Assembly (NCBI GenBank): GCA_024637045.1
Contig: JAGXFX010000002.1
Location: forward strand, 1 to 50,772
Source: Soehngenia sp.
GTDB taxonomy: Bacteria > Bacillota > Clostridia > Tissierellales > Tissierellaceae
DNA: 50,772 bases
Reading direction: 5' to 3'
Shown here: positions 14,748 to 22,286 of the stretch, piece after piece
Layout: each line of letters starts with the position of its first letter
How positions within the stretch are numbered: position 1 is the stretch's first letter
The notes under the pieces: model-generated
The model's database searches: none
What the model was told of the DNA's origin: nothing
What the model saw: the letters and a program-made list of their open reading frames with translations, nothing else
Position numbers and translations under genes: made by a program

Positions 14748-16073
14748 ATGAAATTGGAGTTGGGTAACTTTTACGTCAAGGACATTGTTTTTGGTCAGGA
14801 AACCGTTTACAAAGATGGCATCCTAACCATCAACAAGGAAGAGGCACTGCAGTTAGTACGAGAAGATGAACACATTACGGAAGCGGACTTGGTAATTGTA
14901 AAGCCAGGTGACATGGTACGAATAGTGCCAGTTAAAGAAGCTATTGAGCCACGCTATCGAATGGGTGGTGGCCCTGTTTTTCCAGGGGTAACAGGTGATT
15001 TGATGCAAACAGGAAATGGTCGCACTCTAGCGCTTAAAAACATGAGCGTGCTGGCAGTGGGCAAACACTGGGGTGGATTCCAGGATGGACTTATTGATAT
15101 GGGAGGCGAAGGTGCCAAGTATACTTATTATTCCCAGTTGATCAACGTTTGCCTGGTCGCTGATACAGATGAACTGAAAGAACAACGTGAGCAACAAAAG
15201 AAAAACCATGCACTTAGATGGGCTGGCATGAGACTGGCTGAATACCTTGGCAAGACCGTGGCAGAACAGAATCCAGATGAAGTTGAAACATATGAACTAT
15301 CACCGGTTACCAAGAGAAGTGAGGAAGAGGATAAGTTGCCAAATGTGGTAATTGTACTTCAACCACAGTCACAAATGGAAGAACTGGGTTACAATGACCT
15401 TGTATATGGATGGGATGCCAACAGAATGCTTCCAACTTTCATGCATCCAAATGAAGTGTTGGACGGTTGCATTATATCAGGTTCCTTTATGCCATGTTCT
15501 TCAAAATGGTCTACCTATGATTTCCAGAATTATCCAATGATCAAGCGCATTTACCAGGAACATGGAAAAACCTTGAACTTCCTAGGTGTTGTAATGTCAA
15601 ACCTTAATGTGGCATTAGAGCAAAAGGAAAGAGCTGCCCTTATTGTGGCTTCAATGGCCAAGAATTTGGGTGCGGACGCTGCCATAGTTGCAGAAGAGGG
15701 TTATGGAAATCCGGATGCAGATTACACAGCTTGCCTGGTAGCACTTGAAAATGCAGGTATAAAGACCGTTGGATTGTCTAATGAATGTACAGGTCGTGAT
15801 GGTGCTTCCCAACCATTGGTTTCCATGGATGCAAAAGCAGATGCCATGGTATCAACCGGTAATGTATCCGAAATGATAGAACTCCCTCCAATGCCTGTTG
15901 TAATTGGAGAATTGGAATCCTTGGCACGTGATGGTCTTTCCGGAGGATGGGACAATGATGCAATTTTAGGCTCATCAGTTCGTGAAGATGGATCAATTAT
16001 TATGGAAAACAATGCCATGTTCTGTGGGGATCAGGTTGTAGGCTGGTCAACTAAGACAATGGTTGAGTATTAG
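14748..16073 (+). CDS. Glycine/sarcosine/betaine reductase component B, alpha/beta proprotein (GrdE-like)
   Basis: 441 aa precursor of the two small subunits of a reductase protein B. These subunits bind the amino compound via a pyruvoyl group and pass it to the selenoenzyme subunit. C241 in LDGCIISGSFMPCSSKWSTYDFQNYP sits where the GrdE cysteine (about 242) is cleaved to form the pyruvoyl. The C-terminal half is strongly conserved in style (GADAAIVAEEGYGNPDADYTACL, NECTGRDGASQPLVS, ENNAMFCGDQVVGWSTKTM). The substrate (glycine, sarcosine, betaine or another) cannot be assigned. grdA, grdC, grdD and thioredoxin genes are absent from the window, so this is an accessory protein B that must borrow A and C from elsewhere. 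Confidence 0.9.
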   Translation: MKLELGNFYVKDIVFGQETVYKDGILTINKEEALQLVREDEHITEADLVIVKPGDMVRIVPVKEAIEPRYRMGGGPVFPGVTGDLMQTGNGRTLALKNMSVLAVGKHWGGFQDGLIDMGGEGAKYTYYSQLINVCLVADTDELKEQREQQKKNHALRWAGMRLAEYLGKTVAEQNPDEVETYELSPVTKRSEEEDKLPNVVIVLQPQSQMEELGYNDLVYGWDANRMLPTFMHPNEVLDGCIISGSFMPCSSKWSTYDFQNYPMIKRIYQEHGKTLNFLGVVMSNLNVALEQKERAALIVASMAKNLGADAAIVAEEGYGNPDADYTACLVALENAGIKTVGLSNECTGRDGASQPLVSMDAKADAMVSTGNVSEMIELPPMPVVIGELESLARDGLSGGWDNDAILGSSVREDGSIIMENNAMFCGDQVVGWSTKTMVEY

Positions 16074-16087
16074 GAGGTGTGTGTAAA

Positions 16088-17413
16088 GTGAAAAAAGTGA
16101 TTATTTATCTGAATCAGTTTTTTGGACAGGTCGGAGGAGAAGAAATGGCTGATCACGCCCCTGAAATCAGGGAAGGATTGGTTGGACCAGGGCTTGAACT
16201 TCAAAAACAGTTGGGAGATGATTTCCAGGCAACCCATACCATCATATGTGGTGACAACTTTATGGGGTCTAATCAAGAGGAAGCTATTGAAACTATTAAA
16301 GGTTTCCTTGAAGACAAGGAAGTAGACTTTTTCTTTGCGGGCCCAGCTTTTAGAGCAGGCCGTTATGGAGCTGCATGCGGACATTTTGGCCGTGCTGTTC
16401 AGAAGATGTTTCCAGAAGCCGTTGTTATTACTTCAATGGACGAAGAAAATCCAGGCGTGGAAATGTTCAGAAAAGACATGTTCATATTCAAGGGTGGCGC
16501 AAGTGCTGCTGCAATGAGAAAAGATATAGAGGCGATGGCGAAATTTGCCAAGAAATTAGCGAATGGTGAAGAGATAACCACTGCCGAAGAAGAAGGTTAT
16601 TATGGCAGAGGCAAAAGGAAACAATTCTTCCTTAATCCTCCAGTACCGGCTACTGAACGTGTTATTGACATGCTGCTTAAAAAGATAAGCGGTGAACCTT
16701 TTGAAACTGAACTTCCAGTGCCTGAAACTAACTATGTACCTGTGGCACCTCCAGTGGCCAAGGAGAAATTATCAGAAGCCACAATTGCAATTGTAACTTC
16801 AGGCGGTATTGTACCTGTTGGCAATCCTGACAGAATCCAGTCAGCTTCTGCCACAAAGTGGGGTAAATACGACATATCTGGTGTGGATGACCTAAAGGCT
16901 GGCGAGTACCAGACCATACACGCAGGATTTGACCCTGCAGCTGCCAATGCCGATCCAGATGTCATTGTTCCACTGGATGCGATGCGTCAGTATGAAAAAG
17001 AAGGTAAAATAAAAGAGATGTACAAATATTTCTACTCCACAGTAGGCACCGGGACTACCCAAAAGGAAGCAGCCCGAATGGGAATTGAAATTGCAGCAGA
17101 ACTTAATGAAGCAGGGGTTGACGGCGTATTGCTTGTCTCCACCTGAGGTACCTGTACTCGTTGCGGGTCAACGATGCTAAGAGAAATTGAAAAAGCAGGT
17201 ATTCCAATTGTGTTAATGGCTAACTTAATTCCGGTTGCCACCAGTGTAGGGGTCAACAAAATGGTTCCAACCATTTCAATCCCTTATCCCCTGGGCGATC
17301 CTGCAACACCTTTGGAAGAGCAGTACAAACTTCGTTACCACCGGGTTGGTGTAGCCCTGGATGCTTTGACAGCAGATATTTCCGAACCCACCCTGTTCAA
17401 AACTAAAATATAG
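16088..17413 (+). CDS. Reductase component B selenoprotein subunit (GrdB/GrdF/GrdH-like), Sec at residue 353 (UGA 17144-17146)
   Basis: 441 aa when UGA 17144-17146 is read as selenocysteine. The site reads LLVST-U-GTCTRCGSTMLREIEKAGIP, the conserved Sec plus CxxC context of GrdB-family proteins. The N-terminus KKVIIYLNQFFGQVGGEE is also diagnostic. The enzyme reductively cleaves the C-N bond of the substrate held on the GrdE-like pyruvoyl subunit and hands a carboxymethyl group to GrdA. GTG 16088 is chosen because AGGAGG (16072-16077) is 10 nt upstream; GTG 16079 is too close. A SECIS-like hairpin follows the UGA. Standard gene calling would split it into 16079-17146 and 17174-17413. Which of GrdB, F or H it is remains open. 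Confidence 0.92.
17158..17174 (+). promoter_or_regulatory. SECIS-like hairpin of the GrdB-like gene
   Basis: TCGTTG (17158-17163) and CAACGA (17169-17174) form a 6-bp stem around CGGGT. The loop starts 17 nt after the UGA and has G at its second position, matching the bacterial SECIS rules. Confidence 0.7.
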
Positions 17414-17520
17414 CTGACAAGACAATTCATCAGGACAGCGGTAGCCGGTTTTGTCAGAAACACTTAAAGAAACTACTTCTGAAACAGTCTCGAAGTAGTC
17501 AATCATACCTAAACTTAAGA

Positions 17521-17563
17521 AGCAGGGGTATTTGCTGAAAAACAATCAGCAAATACCCCTGCT
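17521..17563. terminator. Long hairpin terminator between the grd pair and phoR
   Basis: An 18-bp perfect stem (17521-17538 with 17546-17563, loop AAAACAA) lies between two convergent transcripts and can serve both. Weaker hairpins precede it: CTGACAA 17414-17420 with TTGTCAG 17451-17457, and ACTACTTC 17472-17479 with GAAGTAGT 17492-17499. Confidence 0.85.
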
Positions 17564-17577
17564 TTGTCATTCTGATT

Positions 17578-18636
17578 TTACTTAGGAAGTTTTACAGTTA
17601 TTGTTGTTCCATTACCGGGGCTGCTTTTAAGATTAATCGAGCCACCGTGACTTTGAACAATGTGCTTTACAATTGAAAGACCAAGACCGGATCCACCTGC
17701 TTTTTTTGAGCGACTTTTATCCACTTGATAGAAACGTTCAAATATTCTTGCCTGATCTTCCTTTGGGATGCCTATCCCAGTGTCAGATACTTGAATAACT
17801 ACTCCATCAGGCTCCGTGGAGGTAGATAATATTACACTGCCACCGCTATCGGTATATTTTATTCCATTGTCTATAAGATTATATACAAGGTCTTCTATCA
17901 TTCTCCTGTTACCTCTGGTTGATACAGATTCCCCCCTGAAATGAAGATCAATCTCCTTGTCTTTTGCCCTGAATCTTAGTTGGTTGATTATTCCACCAGC
18001 AAGCTTATCAATTTCAAAAATTTCAAATTCCTGGGGTGTCTGGGTTGCATCGAGACGTGAAAGATTTATAATATCGTCGATAAGTTGAAGCAACCGAGTT
18101 CCTTCCTTATGAATTATACCGGCAAATTTTATGGCATCTTCCTTAGGTGTTGAACCAGAAGAAATCATTTCAGCAAACCCATTTATGCTGGTAAGAGGAG
18201 TTTTTAGCTCGTGGGAAACATTTGCCGTAAACTCCCTGCGAACTTTCTCAGCTTCTCTTAGCTCACTTATGGCCATATCAATTTGTTTTTTTTGATTCCC
18301 TATTGTTTGTATAAAAGGCCTTAGCTCAGGATAAATGGAAGCTTCCCGGACATTTTTACCCGACAAAATACTCTCAATACTATCAGTTGCTTTTTTGATG
18401 GGTGTGAGAATTCGGTCTGTTAATCTGCTGGAAAGAACAAAAAGAATCACTAATAGAAAGACAAGAATACCTAGCATGGCAGGAATCATAGCTAAAAAAA
18501 TCTCCCCAATAGATACCATGCTGGGGTCTCCCACACTGGTATAATAGTCCTTCATGAGAAATGAAAGAACAATTTGAGTTACTAGCATGGTTATAGCCAT
18601 AACAGAGGCCAGATATGCATAGATTCTTTTTTCCAC
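17578..18636 (-). CDS. phoR: PhoR-like sensor histidine kinase
   Basis: 352 aa membrane kinase. Two transmembrane helices (about residues 10-28 and 47-69) enclose only some 20 outside residues, so there is no real external sensor domain. A HAMP-like linker follows (RLTDRILTPIKKATDSI). The phosphoacceptor is H142 in FTANVSHELKTPLTSINGFAEM. The ATPase domain has the N, G1 and G2 boxes (DLVYNLIDNGIKYTD, VSDTGIGIPKEDQARIFERFYQ, GGSGLGLSIVKHIV). It is transcribed with phoP and phoU, pointing to phosphate control; like many PhoR proteins it may sense through PhoU and a Pst transporter encoded elsewhere. Confidence 0.88.
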   Translation of the reverse strand: MEKRIYAYLASVMAITMLVTQIVLSFLMKDYYTSVGDPSMVSIGEIFLAMIPAMLGILVFLLVILFVLSSRLTDRILTPIKKATDSIESILSGKNVREASIYPELRPFIQTIGNQKKQIDMAISELREAEKVRREFTANVSHELKTPLTSINGFAEMISSGSTPKEDAIKFAGIIHKEGTRLLQLIDDIINLSRLDATQTPQEFEIFEIDKLAGGIINQLRFRAKDKEIDLHFRGESVSTRGNRRMIEDLVYNLIDNGIKYTDSGGSVILSTSTEPDGVVIQVSDTGIGIPKEDQARIFERFYQVDKSRSKKAGGSGLGLSIVKHIVQSHGGSINLKSSPGNGTTITVKLPK

Positions 18637-19307
18637 TAAAAATCACCTCCGAATCTATACCCGATACCTCGGACTGTTTCGATAGACTCGCCGCTATCTC
18701 CAAGTTTCATTCTAAGGGTTCTTATATGGACATCTACAGTACGGGTCTCGCCTTCAAAATCAAAGCCCCATACCTCGTTCATAATCTTGTCTCTTGAAAG
18801 TACAAGTCCTTGATTTCTCATAAGATAGTGAAGAAGATCAAATTCTTTGGGAGTAAGAACTATTTCTCTATCATTGACAATTACTCTGTGCCTCTCTGGA
18901 TCAAGACATACTCCATGAAGGCATAATCCTTCAGAGGTTTTCTGGGCACCAGATCTCCGAAGCACAGCCTTTATCCTTGAAAGAAGTTCCATGACTCCAA
19001 ATGGTTTATCCATGTAATCATCCGCTCCCATATCAAGCGCACGAACCTTATCGTATTCACTTGTCTTTGATGTGAGCATTATAATTGGGATATGAGCAAT
19101 TCTTGGATTCTTCCTGATTTTGGTAAGTATTTCATATCCGTCGTCTCCAGGAAGCATAATATCAAGTAGCAATAAATCTGGAACTGTCTCGAAATTAAGA
19201 TCTGAACCACTCTCAAATCCTAGTGCATCAAAGCCCGCATTTTTTAAAGCATAGAGAATCAATTCTCTTATGCTCTCATCATCTTCTACACAATATATAA
19301 GGCTCAA
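18636..19307 (-). CDS. phoP: PhoP-like OmpR-family response regulator
   Basis: 223 aa from TTG 19307. A receiver domain holds D9/D10 and the phosphoacceptor D49 in LLLLDIMLPGDDGYE, with K98 in DDYMDKPFG. An OmpR-type winged-helix domain follows (LTPKEFDLLHYLMRNQGLVLSRDKIMNEVWGFDFEGETRTVDVHIRTLRMKLG). I chose the TTG because GGGAG lies about 9 nt before it and the protein then begins exactly at the receiver (MSLIYCVEDDE). The longer frame to 19358 would add 17 unrelated residues overlapping phoU. The stop overlaps the phoR start. Confidence 0.88.
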   Translation of the reverse strand: MSLIYCVEDDESIRELILYALKNAGFDALGFESGSDLNFETVPDLLLLDIMLPGDDGYEILTKIRKNPRIAHIPIIMLTSKTSEYDKVRALDMGADDYMDKPFGVMELLSRIKAVLRRSGAQKTSEGLCLHGVCLDPERHRVIVNDREIVLTPKEFDLLHYLMRNQGLVLSRDKIMNEVWGFDFEGETRTVDVHIRTLRMKLGDSGESIETVRGIGYRFGGDF

Positions 19308-19312
19308 TAAAA

Positions 19313-19963
19313 TCAACTCCCGTTGTAATGGTCTCCTGTAATGGCATAATAAACCCATTCTGCAATATTCTGGGCATGATCGCCAATTCTCTCAAAGTAT
19401 TTTGCAATCATCATAAGGTCTATTGCCTGTTCACTGGAGCCTTTGTTATCTCTGATATACTCAATAAGCTCTTCTTTGATAACATCAAACAGGTCATCGA
19501 CCACATCGTCATACTGAATTACTTTTACCGCCAACTCCAGGTCTTTTCTTACAAAGGCATCGATACTTTCCCTTACCATCTTGATTGTAGCATCCCCCAT
19601 CTGTGGGATATGAATCAACTCTTTCAAATAAGTCTGATCTGCAAGAAAAATTGTAATCTCAGATATGTCTGCTGCCTGGTCACCGATTCTTTCCATATCA
19701 GTTATCATTCTAAGCGCTGCTGAAATCAACCTAAGGTCACTTGCAACAGGTTGCTGACGAAGAATAAGCTTCATCGCCATGTCTTCAATTTCCCTTTCCT
19801 TGTTGTTTACCTCCCGGTCTCCCTCCACAACTCTTTGTGCAAGGTCAATATTTTGCGCCTTTAATGCTGATACTGCTGCTTCAATGGAACTTTCTACAAG
19901 GTTTCCCATTTGTATAAGCTCTTCATTAAGTCTATCAAGTTCCTGATCAAATCTACTTCTCAT
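19313..19963 (-). CDS. phoU: Phosphate signalling protein PhoU
   Basis: 216 aa, two PhoU helical bundle repeats (about 1-110 and 115-216). Each has the metal-binding E/DxxxD pattern: MITDMERIGDQAADISEI and YFERIGDHAQNIAEWV. PhoU damps phosphate uptake and keeps PhoR off when phosphate is plentiful. ATG 19963 is used because AAAGG lies 9 nt upstream; the ATG at 19972 overlaps that site. It is first in the leftward phoU-phoP-phoR operon. pst genes are not in the window. Confidence 0.92.
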   Translation of the reverse strand: MRSRFDQELDRLNEELIQMGNLVESSIEAAVSALKAQNIDLAQRVVEGDREVNNKEREIEDMAMKLILRQQPVASDLRLISAALRMITDMERIGDQAADISEITIFLADQTYLKELIHIPQMGDATIKMVRESIDAFVRKDLELAVKVIQYDDVVDDLFDVIKEELIEYIRDNKGSSEQAIDLMMIAKYFERIGDHAQNIAEWVYYAITGDHYNGS

Positions 19964-20100
19964 AAAAACCATCCTTTACCATTATTATTTTCTAATACTA
20001 TTATAATACCCAACTGTAAAGTTAATTCTTGCACTGTGTTAAATTTATGTAAAAAAAATTGTAAAATTGCAGGTTTATTGTCTATGATCCAAAATCATAA

Positions 20101-20129
20101 TTGAAAAAACCATTAAGTTGTGTTATACT
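20101..20129 (+). promoter_or_regulatory. Promoter of the rpsF-ssb-rpsR operon
   Basis: TTGAAA (20101-20106), a 17-nt spacer, TATACT (20124-20129). It lies in the divergent region between phoU and rpsF; no other signal is clear in 19964-20192. Confidence 0.7.
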
Positions 20130-20192
20130 ACTTTAGTGTTCCTTGCTCTATTAATGAAAATAGGGCCGATAGTCCATAGGGAGGTGAAATAA

Positions 20193-20477
20193 ATGAGAAA
20201 ATATGAAGCGATGGTAATCTTTTACCCTAATCTTGAGGAAGAAAAAAGAAATGCTCTGCTTGAGAGATTCAAGAAGATAATCGAGGCAGGCGGTACAGTA
20301 ACGACAGTAGACGAATGGGGAATGAGAAAGCTTGCATATCTAATCGATGATTTGGCAGAAGGGTACTACGTACTGATTAGCTTTGAATCAGATGCAGACG
20401 TTGTCAATGAGTTCGACAGAATTGCCAAGATCTCAGACGGCATTATGAGACACATGATCACTAGAGACGAAGAATAA
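20193..20477 (+). CDS. rpsF: 30S ribosomal protein S6
   Basis: 94 aa, full length for bS6. It has the opening MRKYEAMVIFYPNLEEE and the central WGMRKLAYLIDDLAEGYYVLISFE segment of the family. It binds S18 in the small-subunit platform. GGGAGGTG precedes the ATG. It is first in the conserved rpsF-ssb-rpsR order, 20 nt before ssb. Confidence 0.97.
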   Translation: MRKYEAMVIFYPNLEEEKRNALLERFKKIIEAGGTVTTVDEWGMRKLAYLIDDLAEGYYVLISFESDADVVNEFDRIAKISDGIMRHMITRDEE

Positions 20478-20497
20478 TCTAAGGGACGGTGAGTATT

Positions 20498-20929
20498 TTG
20501 AATAATGTTGTTTTAATTGGAAGACTGACAAGAGATCCTGAGTTAAGATATATACCGAATTCAGGTACACCAGTGTCCACATTCACGTTGGCTGTAGATA
20601 AAAATCTTTCGAAAGAAAAGAAAATGGAAATGGAATCAAAAAATCAGCCTACTGCTGATTTCATTAGAATTGTTGTATGGGGAAAAGTAGCGGAGAACTG
20701 CGCGAATTTCCTAAATAAAGGGAAATTAGTTGGCGTAAACGGTAGAATTCAGACCGGAAGCTATGATGACAAAGATGGGAAAAGAGTTTACACAACTGAA
20801 GTTGTGGCAAACAACGTTGAATTCCTTGAATGGGGAGACAACACTCAGAAATCATCAGGTTCAACCGGATCGGACTTCTCAGACATAGACGGATTTCACC
20901 CTACCGACAATGATGATATTCCATTCTAA
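20498..20929 (+). CDS. ssb: Single-stranded DNA-binding protein
   Basis: 143 aa. The OB-fold starts [33 protein letters not shown], then [41 protein letters not shown]. The acidic C-terminal tip DNDDIPF recruits partner proteins. I chose TTG 20498 because it gives the standard MNNVVLIG start; GTG 20489 is 9 nt upstream and closer to the GGGACGG site. It lies between rpsF and rpsR, as usual. Confidence 0.96.
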   Translation: MNNVVLIGRLTRDPELRYIPNSGTPVSTFTLAVDKNLSKEKKMEMESKNQPTADFIRIVVWGKVAENCANFLNKGKLVGVNGRIQTGSYDDKDGKRVYTTEVVANNVEFLEWGDNTQKSSGSTGSDFSDIDGFHPTDNDDIPF

Positions 20930-20946
20930 TCAAGGAGGGGAAAAGG

Positions 20947-21171
20947 ATGCAAAGAAGATTTAAACCTAGAAAAAAAGTGTGTAGCTTTTGTGCAGACAAA
21001 TCAACACATATCGATTATAAAGATGTGAGCAAACTTAAGAAGTATATCACAGAAAGAGGAAAGATTCTACCAAGAAGAGTTTCCGGAACATGCTCAAAGC
21101 ACCAAAGACAGATTACAATTGCTATTAAGAGAGCAAGACAAGTTGCATTGTTGCCATATAGCGCTGATTAA
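20947..21171 (+). CDS. rpsR: 30S ribosomal protein S18
   Basis: 74 aa bS18 with the conserved [35 protein letters not shown] core. The N-terminal CSFCADK pair and the later C resemble the zinc-binding (C+) form of ribosomal proteins. AAGGAGGGG precedes the ATG. It ends the operon at the hairpin immediately downstream. Confidence 0.97.
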   Translation: MQRRFKPRKKVCSFCADKSTHIDYKDVSKLKKYITERGKILPRRVSGTCSKHQRQITIAIKRARQVALLPYSAD

Positions 21172-21196
21172 GAGAGAGGGAGACCTCTCTTTTTTC
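21171..21196 (+). terminator. Terminator after rpsR
   Basis: AGAGAGG (21173-21179) pairs with CCTCTCT (21184-21190) over GAGA, followed by a T-rich run. Confidence 0.9.
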
Positions 21197-21319
21197 TTTG
21201 TTATGAGATTTACCCACCAACGAGGCTTTTATTTGTCTTTAAATTAATATATAATCAATGATAAGCATTGCAAGTGATTGACTAATTCCGACACAAATAC
21301 GAGACTTGAGGTGAAACTC

Positions 21320-22273
21320 TTGAAAGATGATAATAAATTGATGCAACCGTTAATTGAGGGGGCAGGAGCAGTAGCTGTAGTGGTACTTGTGGGACTATTG
21401 TCAGTATACCTGACACCCCTTGTACTCATTTTGTTTCCGGCTGGTGTTGTTGTATATGGTATAAAGAATGGAATCAACCCAGCTGCAGTTGTAGTTACAG
21501 TTGCATCCCTAATAATTGGTTTAGGTACAGGGTATCTTATAAATGGAATAGTTCTATTGGTTCTGTTCGGCCCGTTGAGTCTGGCCCTGGTATATGGCAT
21601 GAAAAAAAGGAGAAGACCTCTGCAGGTTCTTGTTACAGGAGTTCTGGTTTTTTTCACAAGTACCCTGATAGTTTTTTATTTAGCAGATAGTCTTACAGAT
21701 TTAAGCATTATAAAGCAAATGGAGACAACCTTCAAGGAGACGTTGTTTATCCAACTCCAGATGCTGGAAGGAATGGGTCTTAGCAACTACGAATTGGATA
21801 GCGCTAGAAGGATGTTGGAGGATGCATACAAGTATATTATTCTTATTCTACCATCAATCTTAATGTTTATGGCACTTCTTGTGAGTTATACCAATTATAT
21901 TATAACCGTATGGATTTTGAGAAAATTGGGTGTAGGAATATTACAGATGCCCTGGCTTCATAAGTTTACGGTTCCCAATAATTTTGCAATCGGGGTTCTT
22001 GTAATGTTTCTTGGAGTTTTTATTGGAAGAGGTATTGACGGGACATATTATGATACAATATTCTTAAACATGATGGTCCTGGTAGGGGTTGTTTTTATAC
22101 TCCAGGGACTGGCTGTAATAAACTTCTTTATGATAAAGTGGAAAATGAACATGTTTATAAGGGGATTGGTTATCTTCATGTCCTTTGTTATTTCTCCGGT
22201 ATTGACCGCCATAACACTCTTAGGTGGGATGGATATCGTACTTGATTTCAGGAAACTAAGAAGAAAACCATAG
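21320..22273 (+). CDS. DUF2232 (YybS-like) membrane protein
   Basis: 317 aa polytopic membrane protein with about eight hydrophobic helices, typical of the DUF2232/YybS family found between rpsR and gdpP in many Bacillota. Function is unknown. TTG 21320 is chosen because GAGGTG (21308-21313) is 6 nt upstream; the frame extends to 21278 without another site. It is followed 13 nt later by gdpP with which it is probably co-transcribed. Confidence 0.85.
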   Translation: MKDDNKLMQPLIEGAGAVAVVVLVGLLSVYLTPLVLILFPAGVVVYGIKNGINPAAVVVTVASLIIGLGTGYLINGIVLLVLFGPLSLALVYGMKKRRRPLQVLVTGVLVFFTSTLIVFYLADSLTDLSIIKQMETTFKETLFIQLQMLEGMGLSNYELDSARRMLEDAYKYIILILPSILMFMALLVSYTNYIITVWILRKLGVGILQMPWLHKFTVPNNFAIGVLVMFLGVFIGRGIDGTYYDTIFLNMMVLVGVVFILQGLAVINFFMIKWKMNMFIRGLVIFMSFVISPVLTAITLLGGMDIVLDFRKLRRKP

Positions 22274-22286
22274 TAGGAGGAAAAAG

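Noticed and set aside
16079-16087. GTG 16079 as start of the GrdB-like gene
   Set aside because: It lies 1 nt from the AGGAGG site; GTG 16088 gives proper spacing and the family N-terminus.
17174-17413. Separate small gene after the GrdB-like ORF
   Set aside because: It is in frame with the upstream ORF, carries the rest of the GrdB fold, and is explained by Sec at UGA 17144.
20481-20491. AGGGACGGT as another REP copy
   Set aside because: Only a few bases match, no stem or core; it is the ssb ribosome binding region.
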